Assembly: GCF_035593345.1 (NCBI RefSeq)
Contig: NZ_CP141606.1
Span: 1,922,001-1,986,000 of the forward strand
Source: Lelliottia sp. JS-SCA-14
Lineage (GTDB): Bacteria; Pseudomonadota; Gammaproteobacteria; Enterobacterales; Enterobacteriaceae
Length of the DNA stretch: 64,000 bases
Direction of reading: 5' to 3'
Both the position numbers and the translations under genes were made by a program. Shown piece after piece: positions 16,486 through 26,645 of this stretch (positions are counted from its first letter, which is position 1; each line of letters opens with the position of its first letter). Under the pieces are notes generated by a model. It ran no database searches, was not told where the DNA came from, and saw nothing but the letters and a program-made list of their open reading frames with translations.

Positions 16486-16503
16486 GCAGGCCGCCCGGCC
16501 TGC
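16486..16503. terminator. Hairpin between convergent genes
   Basis: GCAGGCC / GGCCTGC with a 4-nt loop lies between the amidotransferase-like gene and nimT, 5 bp after the former's stop. There is no T run; it is a weak or Rho-assisted terminator at best. Confidence 0.4.
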
Positions 16504-16511
16504 CGTCAGAC

Positions 16512-17699
16512 TCAGTTGGGCGTGATCTCGCGGTCGCGCCCGGCAAGCACCCCACAGACCGCCATCACTACCCCCGCCAGGGCGCAGGCCATCAGCGGAA
16601 TTCGCCAGTCACCTGCCGTATCATGAATTTTCCCCATCAGCGGAGGCCCACAGGCCGCCAGCAGATAGCCTACCGATTGCGCCATGCCGGAAAGTGCCGC
16701 CGCCTGATGCGCCGAGCTGGCGCGCAGGCCGATAAAGGTCAGGCCGAGAATCATGGTCGCGCCGGACCCAAAGCCGTAGACAATCGTCCAGAGCACCGCC
16801 TGATCCGGCACAAACCAGAACCCGGCCAGACTCACGGCGCACATCAGGGCCGATAATCCGGCGATGCCGCGCTGATCTTTCAGCTTATGCAGCAGCAACG
16901 GCACGGCCAGGCCCGGGGCGGCTGTCGCCAGCTGCAGCAAACCGTGCATCGACCCGGCTTCGGTTTCGCTGTAACCGTGGCTGAGCAAAATCGCCGGCAG
17001 CCAGCCGATAATCACGTAGTAAATGAGCGAGTTAATTCCAAGGAACAGCGTCACCTGCCAGGCCAGCGCCGAGCGCCAGATCCCACGGTTATGCAGCGCC
17101 CGCGCGCCGCTTAATGAGGCGGTATGCTTCTGACGCCACTGGGGCAGCCACAGCAGCGTCGCCACCAGCGGGAACACCATCAGCATCAGCAGCGCGCCGT
17201 GCCAGCCCGCGCCGCTCAGCGCCAGCGGGACGATCATCGCCGAACCCAGCGCGGCCGCCGCGCCCATGGTCAGAGAGTAGGCCCCGGTGAGTTTGGCCAC
17301 CTGGCCGGGGAAATCGCGTTTAATCAGGCCGGGAAGCAGCACGTTGCCGAGCGCAATGCCGCAGCCAATCACCGCCGTGCCGATAAACAGCAGCGCGGAG
17401 GAGGGCAGCGAACGGATGCCAATGCCTGCGCAAATAAGCAGCATGGCGATAAACAGGCTGCGCTCCATGCCGATTTTGCGCGCCACACCGGCGGCGAGCG
17501 GAGAGATCAGGGCAAAAGCCAGCAGCGGCAGGGTGGTCAGTAAACCGGTCTGGGCGGTGGTCAGGCCGTAGTCATGGCGAATCATGTCCAGCAGAGGGGC
17601 CGCGCCGGTAAAGGTCACGCGCAGCGTGGTGGCAATCATCAGGATACCGGCAATCAGCAGCAGGCGATCCTTGCCGGAAGAGGGAATGGCAGTGGTCAT
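16512..17699 (-). CDS. nimT: MFS transporter NimT (YeaN)
   Basis: Inner-membrane major facilitator of the cyanate-permease (CynX/NimT) group with 12 predicted helices over 395 residues. In E. coli it exports 2-nitroimidazole and is controlled by NimR. Features: LRVTFTGAAPLLDMIRHDYGLTTAQTGLLTTLP at the N-terminus and GSGATMILGLTFIGLRA in the second half. It is divergent from nimR with a 99-bp intergenic region that should hold the NimR operator. Confidence 0.9.
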   Translation of the reverse strand: MTTAIPSSGKDRLLLIAGILMIATTLRVTFTGAAPLLDMIRHDYGLTTAQTGLLTTLPLLAFALISPLAAGVARKIGMERSLFIAMLLICAGIGIRSLPSSALLFIGTAVIGCGIALGNVLLPGLIKRDFPGQVAKLTGAYSLTMGAAAALGSAMIVPLALSGAGWHGALLMLMVFPLVATLLWLPQWRQKHTASLSGARALHNRGIWRSALAWQVTLFLGINSLIYYVIIGWLPAILLSHGYSETEAGSMHGLLQLATAAPGLAVPLLLHKLKDQRGIAGLSALMCAVSLAGFWFVPDQAVLWTIVYGFGSGATMILGLTFIGLRASSAHQAAALSGMAQSVGYLLAACGPPLMGKIHDTAGDWRIPLMACALAGVVMAVCGVLAGRDREITPN

Positions 17700-17798
17700 G
17701 GTTTTCTCTTACATCGTAACGAGGGCACACAATACCCGTTTTCAGCGGTGTTTGAATCAAGCTAAAATGACAGTTTATCGCTCATATCGGACAACTTT

Positions 17799-18590
17799 AT
17801 GCAAGGTCTTAGACTCGACGGTTACGATCCTGATAGCCAGCACGATGCGGCCGTGGCGTTTCGCATCCGCGTGGTGGAAGACGAACAACGCATTCCCGTC
17901 CATCAGCATCGCAAAGGTCAGCTGATCCTCGCCCTGCGCGGGGCCATCACCTGCGAAGTGGAAAACGCGATGTGGATGGTGCCGCCGCAGTACGCGGTGT
18001 GGATCCCTGGGCAAATTCCGCACAGCAACAAAGCCACGCCCGGCGCGCAGCTCTGTTTTCTGTTTATCGAGCCCGGCGCGGTGACGCTGCCGGATCGCTG
18101 CTGCACGCTGAAAATTTCCCCGCTGGTACGCGAGCTGATTTTGACGCTGGCAGCCAAAACGCCCGAAGAGCTGTCGCTTGCGGCGACGACCCGGCTGGTG
18201 GATGTGCTGTTTGACGAAGTGCCGCAGCAGCCGCAGGAGCAACTTCAGCTTCCGGTTTCACCGCACCCGAAAATTCGCATGATGAGCGAAACCATGGCGG
18301 AACACCCCGCCGAATGGCAGACGCTGGCCCAGTGGGCAAACCACTTTGCCATGAGCGAGCGCAATCTGGCGCGGCTGGTGGTGAAGGAAACGGGACTCAG
18401 TTTTCGTCGCTGGCGGCATCAGCTGCAGCTGATTGTGGCGCTCCAGCTGTTAATCAGCGGCAAATCGGTGCAGCAGGCGGCGCAGTCACTGGGGTATGAC
18501 TCCACCACCGCGTTCATCACCATGTTCAAGAAAGGGCTGGGACAAACCCCCGCACGCTATATCGCCAGTCTGTCTACGACTTCCCAATAA
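17799..18590 (+). CDS. nimR: AraC-family regulator NimR (YeaM)
   Basis: A 263-residue regulator: N-terminal cupin domain ([21 protein letters not shown], about 30-110) and C-terminal AraC DNA-binding domain with two helix-turn-helix units ([19 protein letters not shown] and [23 protein letters not shown]). In E. coli it represses the nimT promoter. It is divergent from nimT. Its last 17 bp overlap the end of the convergent yeaL gene. Confidence 0.9.
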   Translation: MQGLRLDGYDPDSQHDAAVAFRIRVVEDEQRIPVHQHRKGQLILALRGAITCEVENAMWMVPPQYAVWIPGQIPHSNKATPGAQLCFLFIEPGAVTLPDRCCTLKISPLVRELILTLAAKTPEELSLAATTRLVDVLFDEVPQQPQEQLQLPVSPHPKIRMMSETMAEHPAEWQTLAQWANHFAMSERNLARLVVKETGLSFRRWRHQLQLIVALQLLISGKSVQQAAQSLGYDSTTAFITMFKKGLGQTPARYIASLSTTSQ

Positions 18591-19020
18591 ACAGCGAGAC
18601 CAGCCCGGCGGCAATCAGCGGGCCGACCGGTACGCCGCGGAACAGCGCCACGCCGAGCACCGTCCCGACCAGCAGACCGGCGACCAGAGAGGGCTGGGAG
18701 CTCATCAGCGTCACACCGCGCCCGCCAAGCCAGGAGACAAACACGCCCACGGCGATCGCCACCAGCGATTTCCAGTTCACAAATGAGTGTAAAAGCGTCG
18801 ATGCCGGGAGCGTGCCGCTGGCGATCGGGGCCATTACGCCGATGGTCAGAATAATAATCCCGATGGTCAGGCCCTGTTTTTCAATCCACGGGAAGAAGGT
18901 ATTGAGCGGGGTGACGCGTACGATAATTAACACCAGGATCGAAATCGCCACCGTGGTGTTGTGGCTGACAAAGCCGAGCGCCGCCAGCGCCAGCAGGATC
19001 AGCAGGGTAGGGTCAAACAT
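18574..19020 (-). CDS. yeaL: UPF0756 (DUF441) membrane protein YeaL
   Basis: A 148-residue inner-membrane protein with four to five hydrophobic helices ([71 protein letters not shown]). The family is conserved in bacteria with no known function. It is convergent with nimR and overlaps it at the 3' end. Confidence 0.9.
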   Translation of the reverse strand: MFDPTLLILLALAALGFVSHNTTVAISILVLIIVRVTPLNTFFPWIEKQGLTIGIIILTIGVMAPIASGTLPASTLLHSFVNWKSLVAIAVGVFVSWLGGRGVTLMSSQPSLVAGLLVGTVLGVALFRGVPVGPLIAAGLVSLFIGKS

Positions 19021-19231
19021 GAGGGGTTCCTTGCCAGAAAAAGTAAGCCTGCTTACTTTACCCGCAAAGCCGTGCGTAAACAGGCTTTTATCGACAAATC
19101 TCTCAAATTTGGGCGGCTGCCTGAGGCGAATTTATCCTCATCACATTATTCATCCGGCTGACCTGTTATTGTCATGCCATTGTCATCTGTGTGGATTAAA
19201 AATAAGCAAAGGCAGCAAAAGGGGAATCAAC

Positions 19232-19336
19232 ATGAACGATCACATGTTTGTCGAAACGCTGATTATCTCGTCTACGTTTTTCACCATCGCGATGATTCTG
19301 GTGGCGTCGGTGATGTTCTTGGAAAAGCACGACTGA
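19232..19336 (+). CDS. yoaI: Small membrane protein YoaI (34 aa)
   Basis: Reads MNDHMFVETLIISSTFFTIA then MILVASVMFLEKHD: one hydrophobic helix with an acidic/charged end, closely matching E. coli YoaI (34 residues). The ATG at 19232 is preceded by AAGGGGAATC. It sits in the E. coli position between yeaL and yeaK. In E. coli it is part of the PhoP/PhoQ-responsive set of small proteins; I see no PhoP box with confidence. Confidence 0.9.
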   Translation: MNDHMFVETLIISSTFFTIAMILVASVMFLEKHD

Positions 19337-19357
19337 CAGCGCTGTCAGCCGCGACGT

Positions 19358-19858
19358 TCAGGACCGGCGAAAGGCAACCAGCTCCGGCTGGGCGATACGC
19401 AGATAATCTGCACTGCTCATGATCACCGATTTTTCCAGCAGGCCGGCGTTAAAGGCGATTTCATCAAAACGCTCGAACAGGAGCGGATCGGCGACCAGCG
19501 TCAGATCGGGATGAAAGCTGAAAGGCGGGATGGCACCGAAGACACAGGCGGTTAAATCGTCCACTTCCGCCGGGCTTGCCAGCGACGCTTTGATCCCACC
19601 AAAATGGCTGGCCAGTTGACTCAGATCGGCCTGCTGATCCGCCGCCAGAATCGCCAGGATATGCTTTTTCACCCCGTTTCCCTTCACTTTGCACACCAGC
19701 GCTTTGGCACCCTGACCGAGTTCCGTCCCGCGAATTTCGCTGACCGCTTCGCATTTTCCGACCGCCTCATGCTCCACCACCCGGTATTGCGCGCCCTGTT
19801 CGGATAACAGCGCAATCAGCCGCTGATGAGTATGGGTGCCTTTGATCGCTTCGGACAT
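19358..19858 (-). CDS. yeaK: YbaK/EbsC-like aminoacyl-tRNA deacylase YeaK
   Basis: A 166-residue stand-alone editing domain (YbaK/ProRS-INS superfamily) that hydrolyses misacylated tRNAs; YeaK acts on Ser/Thr-type mischarging. Features: GAQYRVVEHEAVGKCEAVSEIRG, the catalytic-Lys segment GAKALVCKVKG, and the family GxxPPF-type motif FGAIPPFSF. It is convergent with yoaI, 21 bp apart. Confidence 0.88.
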   Translation of the reverse strand: MSEAIKGTHTHQRLIALLSEQGAQYRVVEHEAVGKCEAVSEIRGTELGQGAKALVCKVKGNGVKKHILAILAADQQADLSQLASHFGGIKASLASPAEVDDLTACVFGAIPPFSFHPDLTLVADPLLFERFDEIAFNAGLLEKSVIMSSADYLRIAQPELVAFRRS

Positions 19859-19940
19859 GATTGTTTTTCCCTGTGACCTGGTGAGATGCAGGGTCTACAT
19901 TATCACATTTCATTTTGATCGTGCGGGCGAGGGATGAACA

Positions 19941-19970
19941 GAAAACAGCCAGCGTTTTGCGCTGGCTGTT
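19941..19970 (-). terminator. Terminator of yeaGH
   Basis: Perfect 10-bp stem ACAGCCAGCG / CGCTGGCTGT (19945-19954, 19960-19969) with a 5-nt loop and T-rich sequence on the exit side of the minus strand. It lies 3 bp after the yeaH stop. Confidence 0.85.
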
Positions 19971-19972
19971 TA

Positions 19973-21373
<1,401 letters not shown>

Positions 21374-21377
21374 TCAG

Positions 21378-23312
21378 TTAAGACGATTTACGCACGCGCA
21401 GGTACCATTCGCACAGCAGACGAACCTGCTTGCGGGTGTAGCCTTTCTCCATCATGCGGTCGACAAAATCGTCGTGCTTTTTCTGCTCGTCGGTTGAGGT
21501 TTTGGCATTGAAGGAAATGACCGGCAACAGCTCCTCGGTATTGGAGAACATTTTCTTCTCAATAACCGTGCGCAGTTTTTCGTAGCTGGTCCAGTTCGGG
21601 TTGCGTCCGCTGTTGTGCGCTCTGGCGCGCAGAACAAAGTTGACGATCTCGTTACGGAAGTCTTTCGGATTACTGATCCCGGCCGGCTTCTCAATTTTTT
21701 CCAGTTCCGCGTTCAGGGATTCACGGTCAAACAGCTGGCCGGTATCCGGGTCGCGGTACTCCTGATCCTGGATCCAGAAGTCTGCATAGGTGACATAACG
21801 GTCGAAAATGTTCTGCCCGTATTCAGAGTAGGACTCCAGGTACGCCGTCTGGATCTCTTTCCCGATGAACTCAGCGTATTTCGGGATCAGGTAGCCTTTG
21901 AGGAACTCCAGATAACGTTCCGCCAGATCCTGCGGGAACTGCTCGCGCTCGATCTGCTGTTCCAGAACGTAGAACAGATGGACCGGGTTAGCCGCCACTT
22001 CGGCGTGGTCAAAGTTGAACACGCGGGAGAGGATTTTAAACGCGAAACGCGTGGACAGACCGTTCATCCCTTCGTCGACACCGGCGTAATCGCGATACTC
22101 CTGATAGGACTTCGCTTTCGGATCGGTATCTTTCAGGCTTTCCCCGTCGTAGACGCGCATCTTCGAGTAGATGCTGGAGTTTTCTGGCTCTTTCAGACGC
22201 GACAGAATCGAGAAGCGTGACAGCGTTTCCAGCGTGCCCGGCGCGCAAGGAGCATGCACCAGCTCACTGTTGTTAAGCAGTTTTTCGTAGATTTTGATCT
22301 CTTCGGAGATCCGCAGGCAATAAGGCACTTTGACGATGTAGACACGGTCAAGGAAGGCCTCATTGTTTTTGTTATTACGGAAGGTCACCCATTCGGATTC
22401 GTTTGAGTGCGCCAGAATGATCCCGTTGAACGGCAGGGCGGAGATACCTTCCGTCCCGTTATAGTTCCCTTCCTGGGTGGCGGTCAGCAGCGGATGCAGC
22501 ACCTTGATCGGCGCTTTAAACATCTCGACGAATTCCATCACCCCCTGGTTGGCACGGCACAGCGCACCGGAATAGCCGTAAGCATCCGGGTCGTTTTGCG
22601 CGTGGTGTTCCAGTTTACGGATATCCACTTTACCGACCAGCGCAGAGATATCCTGGTTGTTCTCATCGCCCGGCTCGGTTTTGGCAATCGCAATCTGTTG
22701 CAGAATCGACGGCCAGACTTTTACCACGCGGAATTTGGTGATGTCGCCGCCAAACTCATGCAGGCGTTTCGCCGCCCACGGCGACATGATGGTGCCGAGA
22801 TAGCGGTTCGGGATGCCAAACTCTTTTTCCAGAATTTGCGCATCTTCCTGCGGGTTGAACAGGCACAGCGGATGATCGTTAACCGGGCTGCGTTCTCCGT
22901 TGGCGCTAAGAACGTAGATCGGCACGCGCTGCATCAGTGATTTCAGGCGCTCTGCCAGGGACGATTTACCGCCACCGACGGGGCCGAGTAAATAGAGGAT
23001 CTGTTTCTTCTCTTCCAGACCCTGAGCCGCGTGTTTCAGGTACGAAACAATCTGCTCGATGGCATCTTCCATGCCATAAAATTCTTCAAAAGCGGGATAT
23101 CGTGCAACCACACGATTCGAAAAGAGACGGGAGAGCCGTGGTTCGAGGGCTGTATCGACCATATTTGGCTCACCGATAGCCATCAATAGCCGTTCTGCCG
23201 CATTGGCATAGGCACTGCGATCTTGCTTACAGACAGCAAGAAACTCCTGCAGTGTGAACTCTTCGTCCTTGGCAGCTTCATAGCGCTGGCGATAGTGATC
23301 GAATATATTCAT
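21378..23312 (-). CDS. yeaG: PrkA-family serine protein kinase YeaG
   Basis: A 644-residue AAA+/PrkA kinase: Walker A LYLLGPVGGGKSSLAERLK (about 106-124), an AAA core with HPLCLFNPQEDAQ, and a C-terminal PrkA kinase-like domain. In E. coli YeaG supports survival of sustained nitrogen starvation and modulates RpoS-linked responses. The ribosome site AAAGGACGG precedes the ATG. It heads the yeaGH operon and has a sigma-54 promoter 100 bp upstream. Confidence 0.96.
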   Translation of the reverse strand: MNIFDHYRQRYEAAKDEEFTLQEFLAVCKQDRSAYANAAERLLMAIGEPNMVDTALEPRLSRLFSNRVVARYPAFEEFYGMEDAIEQIVSYLKHAAQGLEEKKQILYLLGPVGGGKSSLAERLKSLMQRVPIYVLSANGERSPVNDHPLCLFNPQEDAQILEKEFGIPNRYLGTIMSPWAAKRLHEFGGDITKFRVVKVWPSILQQIAIAKTEPGDENNQDISALVGKVDIRKLEHHAQNDPDAYGYSGALCRANQGVMEFVEMFKAPIKVLHPLLTATQEGNYNGTEGISALPFNGIILAHSNESEWVTFRNNKNNEAFLDRVYIVKVPYCLRISEEIKIYEKLLNNSELVHAPCAPGTLETLSRFSILSRLKEPENSSIYSKMRVYDGESLKDTDPKAKSYQEYRDYAGVDEGMNGLSTRFAFKILSRVFNFDHAEVAANPVHLFYVLEQQIEREQFPQDLAERYLEFLKGYLIPKYAEFIGKEIQTAYLESYSEYGQNIFDRYVTYADFWIQDQEYRDPDTGQLFDRESLNAELEKIEKPAGISNPKDFRNEIVNFVLRARAHNSGRNPNWTSYEKLRTVIEKKMFSNTEELLPVISFNAKTSTDEQKKHDDFVDRMMEKGYTRKQVRLLCEWYLRVRKSS

Positions 23313-23747
23313 GGCATGCCGTCCTTTCGTTTTTTAGCACAGGAAAAGAGCCGTTCGTATGAATAGTGGAGGCTCCTGGAAGCATCTTCACCCCCGCACC
23401 TCAGTACCAGAGCAGCAACCCGTGTGCCAGGTCTTGCGCTCTAAACCGCCGGGCGTTCAGCAATTCATCTTCCTAAAATTAAGCGTAGATGGAGTTTGCA
23501 AAACTTGCATGCCCTCAGAATCTAATTTCAATGACATATCAATAACTCATCCAAAAAAACTGCCGCGGGAATCGGGACGAAAGTGCGGGTTTCATTGCTT
23601 CGTCACAGAAATGAAAGCCTCCGGTCATCTTAAATGATGAAAATAATCGGTTAATTAAACTCATTAGCAGGCAAAAAATTTTGGGATGTGCGGGCAGGGC
23701 GGTTACACTTCACCCGCTGATTATTTGACTACAGGAAAGAATGGATT
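23313..23747. other. yeaG-mipA divergent control region
   Basis: No gene in this 435-bp stretch. It holds the sigma-54 promoter of yeaGH (23415-23429) and, at its right end, the mipA promoter and ribosome site (AGGAAAG at 23733-23739). The middle (23480-23680) is AT-rich with no further pattern that I can assign. Confidence 0.6.
23415..23429 (-). promoter_or_regulatory. Sigma-54 promoter of yeaGH
   Basis: The minus strand reads TGGCAC-ACGGG-TTGC (23429-23415), a perfect match to the -24/-12 consensus, followed by T. Transcription would begin near 23403, giving a leader of about 90 nt. NtrC-dependent control is known for yeaGH in E. coli. I could not confirm NtrC sites upstream. Confidence 0.88.
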
Positions 23748-24494
23748 GTGACCAAACTCAAACTTCTGGCATTGGGCGTACTTGTCGCCACGTCCGTTAG
23801 CACCGCTCACGCGGCCGATCAGTGGTCCGTTGGCGCAGGCGTCGGCGTTATCAACAGCCCGTATAAACAGTACGATCGCGATGTTTATCCGGTGCCGGTC
23901 ATCACGTATGAAGGCGATAACTTCTGGTTCCGCGGTCTGGGTGGCGGTTATTACTTGTGGAATGACAACACCGACAAGCTCTCCGTTATGGCCTACTACG
24001 ACCCGCGTCACTTCAAACCGGGCGACAGTGACAGCCATGCGCTGCGCCAGCTCGATAAGCGCAGAAGCTCGCTGATGGCAGGCCTGTCTTACGTCCACAA
24101 CACTCAGTATGGCTTCCTGCGCACCGCGCTGGCAGGCGATACGCTGGATAACAGCAACGGCTTTATCTGGGATCTGGCGTGGCTGTACCGTTATACCAAC
24201 GGCGCTATCACGCTGACGCCGGGTATCGGTGTGGAGTACAACAGCGAAAACTACAATGACTACTATTATGGGGTGTCCCATAAAGAGTCCAGACGTAGTG
24301 GCCTGAACAGCTACGAAGCTGACGACGCATGGAACCCGTACCTGGAACTGACTGCAAGCTTTAAGTTTGCCAGTGACTGGAATCTGTATGCGTCTACCCG
24401 CTATACCCGTCTGAGCGATGTAGTGAAAGACAGTCCGATGGTCGATAAGTCCTGGACCGGTCTGTTCTCTGCAGGCGTGACCTACAGTTTCTGA
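23748..24494 (+). CDS. mipA: MltA-interacting outer-membrane protein MipA
   Basis: A 248-residue beta-barrel outer-membrane protein that scaffolds MltA and PBP1b. Signal peptide MTKLKLLALGVLVATSVSTAHA, then ADQWSVGAGVGVINSPYKQYD and a terminal phenylalanine (GVTYSF), the typical barrel end. The start is GTG at 23748 with AGGAAAG eight bases upstream; the nearby ATG at 23741 is in another frame. E. coli yeaE, normally between yeaD and mipA, is absent here. Confidence 0.95.
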   Translation: MTKLKLLALGVLVATSVSTAHAADQWSVGAGVGVINSPYKQYDRDVYPVPVITYEGDNFWFRGLGGGYYLWNDNTDKLSVMAYYDPRHFKPGDSDSHALRQLDKRRSSLMAGLSYVHNTQYGFLRTALAGDTLDNSNGFIWDLAWLYRYTNGAITLTPGIGVEYNSENYNDYYYGVSHKESRRSGLNSYEADDAWNPYLELTASFKFASDWNLYASTRYTRLSDVVKDSPMVDKSWTGLFSAGVTYSF

Positions 24495-24527
24495 TTGTGC
24501 ACTTTTAACGTGCATTCTGTGTATGAC

Positions 24528-24550
24528 AAAGGGGCGCTTGCGCCCCTTTT
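24528..24550 (+). terminator. Terminator between mipA and yeaD
   Basis: AAAGGGGCG-CTTG-CGCCCCTTTT: stem 24531-24536 / 24541-24546 with flanking A and T runs, so it can serve the convergent genes on both sides. Confidence 0.9.
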
Positions 24551-24577
24551 GCTTTATGGTGGTGCAGAAAAACAGGA

Positions 24578-25462
24578 TCAGCGTTTAACGATTTTGATGG
24601 TCTGACCCAGGCGAGACGGTTTATCTGCGCTGGTTTTCTGCGGTGCGGTGACGCACGCGGTTTCGACGCAGACGAAGGTTTTGTACCCGTCATCCGGCAC
24701 GTCAGCCATGCTCACAGACAGTGCAGGGCCTGGGTTCCAGCCCACCACATTGCTGTGATGATGGTGAACCACTTCAATGCCACGGTTTAGCGCTGCATCG
24801 TGGATCACGCTGCAGGCTTCCGGATTCAGATAGACACGGTCGGTACGGTCCGGGAAGGTCTGGACGCCGTCGCTCAGTTTGCCTTCTTTCGCGTTATCCA
24901 CTTTATCGATAAAGCGATCGCCAAAGCCGCTCACCTTCACATCCGCAATGTCACCCACGTTGAAGTAGGTGTGCAGGGCAGAAGTGGTTTCGAATTCGCC
25001 GTGGGCTTCCAGCTCAATTTCACAGGTTTGACCCAGCTTGAAGCGAGCGTACAGGGTGAAATCGTGCGGCCACAGTTTGCGGGTTTCATCGTTGCTCTGC
25101 AGCTCGAAAGTCAGCACTGCGCCGTTATCATCTTCGTTATGCGCTTTCAGCGTCCACTGCTGGTTACGGGCAAAACCGTGCGCTGGCAGGCCAGCTTCTG
25201 CCGCCGGGCCAAACCACGGCCAGCAAATCGGTACGCCGCCGCGGATCGCCGCCCCTTTTTTGAACGAGGTCGCAGCTGACAGCCACAGGCCTTCTTCTTC
25301 GCCTTCCGGTTTCCAGGAGAGGAGGTGCGCGCCGTTGAGGGCGACGGAGGCTTTCACGCGCGGGTGATCGACGACAATAATATCGGCGCCATCAATCTGG
25401 CGGCGGGAGAGTACAGGGGTAAGTTGTTCGACTACTGGAAGTGCAAAAATTTTGTGAATCAT
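24578..25462 (-). CDS. yeaD: Glucose-6-phosphate 1-epimerase-like protein YeaD
   Basis: A 294-residue aldose-1-epimerase-fold protein that interconverts alpha and beta anomers of hexose-6-phosphates. Features: NGAHLLSWKPEG, GVPICWPWFGP, PAHGFARNQQW with the catalytic His, and a C-terminal FVCVETACV with the catalytic Glu. In E. coli it directly follows gapA in the same direction. Here the P2-like prophage has been inserted between them, 19 bp upstream of its start codon, so its natural upstream region has been replaced. Confidence 0.93.
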   Translation of the reverse strand: MIHKIFALPVVEQLTPVLSRRQIDGADIIVVDHPRVKASVALNGAHLLSWKPEGEEEGLWLSAATSFKKGAAIRGGVPICWPWFGPAAEAGLPAHGFARNQQWTLKAHNEDDNGAVLTFELQSNDETRKLWPHDFTLYARFKLGQTCEIELEAHGEFETTSALHTYFNVGDIADVKVSGFGDRFIDKVDNAKEGKLSDGVQTFPDRTDRVYLNPEACSVIHDAALNRGIEVVHHHHSNVVGWNPGPALSVSMADVPDDGYKTFVCVETACVTAPQKTSADKPSRLGQTIKIVKR

Positions 25463-25481
25463 TACGCAATCCTCTGTCTTT

Positions 25482-25506
25482 AAGCATAAAAAAAGGCGAC
25501 CGAGGT
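25482..25506. repeat. Prophage attachment site, left copy
   Basis: A 25-bp core beginning AAGCATAAAAAAAGGCGACC, identical to 41568-41592. It contains half of the gapA terminator stem. On the prophage side the next bases differ (GGCCTCTC instead of CGCCTTTT), so the full terminator is present only at the gapA end. Confidence 0.9.
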
Positions 25507-25613
25507 GGCCTCTCTTTGTATATTGAATTCAATAAGTTACTGTTTTTTCAGTAATGTGGTTACAGCATTCTACAACATAAAACCACACGTAACATCAGTG
25601 TTTGGGGCAATTT

Positions 25614-25620
25614 GTGGACA
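25614..25620. promoter_or_regulatory. Candidate integrase arm-type site (left)
   Basis: GTGGACA, in the context TTTGTGGACACT. The same GTGGAC core occurs at 27678-27683 and twice at the other prophage end (41515, 41526). Recurrence near both attachment sites suggests arm sites of the integrase; the assignment is inference. Confidence 0.4.
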
Positions 25621-25639
25621 CTCAGAAAAAGAAAGTCCA

Positions 25640-26554
25640 TTAAAGCAAAGTGCTCATACCACGTGGTTTGCCGCCAGTCCCATATAGGTCTGCGATGAAT
25701 TTTGTAGATTTATCAATTTCTGGAAACAGTGTTCTTTCATTTATCCCCAGAAGTCCGAGGTCTCTTCTAATTTCAGCCTTGTCGTCTTCATGAATCCAGA
25801 TTCTGTCTTGTCTAAGCCTGGTTGCTTCTGCACCTGAATAGATCTGCGTACCCCAAAGCATGAAAGCGCCAGACTGAGCAATTATTCGCTTATTGGACAT
25901 TTTGGGTTTGACATAGATAGGAAGTTCCAAATCGCTCGCAATTACAACTTTTCGGAAATGGGATTTTTCCATGCCAACTTGGAAAACAAGCGTGTCAACG
26001 ATAGGGGTATTATTAAATTCCTCGTTGGAGTTGCTTTCAATCGCAGCAATAGAAAGGTCAATCTTTTGCTTTTTTGTTAAATTAGCAAGGTTAGCCATGC
26101 AACTTACACGATCACTGTCATAGTATCGTTGTCTATTTTGCGGGACCAAGAGTGCTTGAACCACACCGTGAAACTCATCTGTTGTGGAACTTGGTTCTGT
26201 AGCAAACCACAAAGCAACGAGAGGGTTGGTCGTAACATCCAGCAGTCTAGTAGGTAGGCCAAAATGTTGCATCCTAACGAGGCGATCGAACATAGTTTTA
26301 TCTGGTTCAAACTCTCCTGGATGAAGAGAAACGATATCTCTTACCGCCAGACTCTCACTGTCGTAAACGTTATTATCTTCACGAAAAATCTTAGGTAAGG
26401 AGTGCCAACCAAAATGCCTTTGCCCTCTAAATGCTGTTGGAGCATGACCATCTAAAAGCCACCGCACTACATGATAAACGAAGCTTGATACAGAGGTAAT
26501 TTGCAATGAAGGGCGGGGTCTCTTTGCCTTTGGTTTCACGATCAACTGAGTCAC
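25640..26554 (-). CDS. FRG-domain protein (prophage cargo, possible defence function)
   Basis: A 304-residue soluble protein with an FRG domain: AFRGQRHFGWHSLPKIFRE (about 41-59) with the eponymous Phe-Arg-Gly, then RMQHFGLPTRLLDVTTNPLVALWFA split over 94-118. FRG domains have an ADP-ribosyltransferase-like fold and recur in anti-phage loci, but the activity of this one is unknown. The start is GTG at 26554 with AAAGGA upstream. It lies between int and the attachment site, a standard cargo position, and is more AT-rich than phage genes. No partner gene is adjacent. Confidence 0.8.
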   Translation of the reverse strand: MTQLIVKPKAKRPRPSLQITSVSSFVYHVVRWLLDGHAPTAFRGQRHFGWHSLPKIFREDNNVYDSESLAVRDIVSLHPGEFEPDKTMFDRLVRMQHFGLPTRLLDVTTNPLVALWFATEPSSTTDEFHGVVQALLVPQNRQRYYDSDRVSCMANLANLTKKQKIDLSIAAIESNSNEEFNNTPIVDTLVFQVGMEKSHFRKVVIASDLELPIYVKPKMSNKRIIAQSGAFMLWGTQIYSGAEATRLRQDRIWIHEDDKAEIRRDLGLLGINERTLFPEIDKSTKFIADLYGTGGKPRGMSTLL

Positions 26555-26645
26555 TTTAAGTCCTTTCTGATTTAAATCATTTGATATGAGTTTTTATTCA
26601 AGAGTTGTTTTTTTGCTTTCTCTTAGAGATGTTCTGAACTAGATA

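Noticed and set aside
23430..23640. NtrC sites upstream of the yeaG sigma-54 promoter
   Set aside because: A TTGCAAAACTTGCA-like dyad near 23495 is too far from the TGCACC-type consensus to claim.
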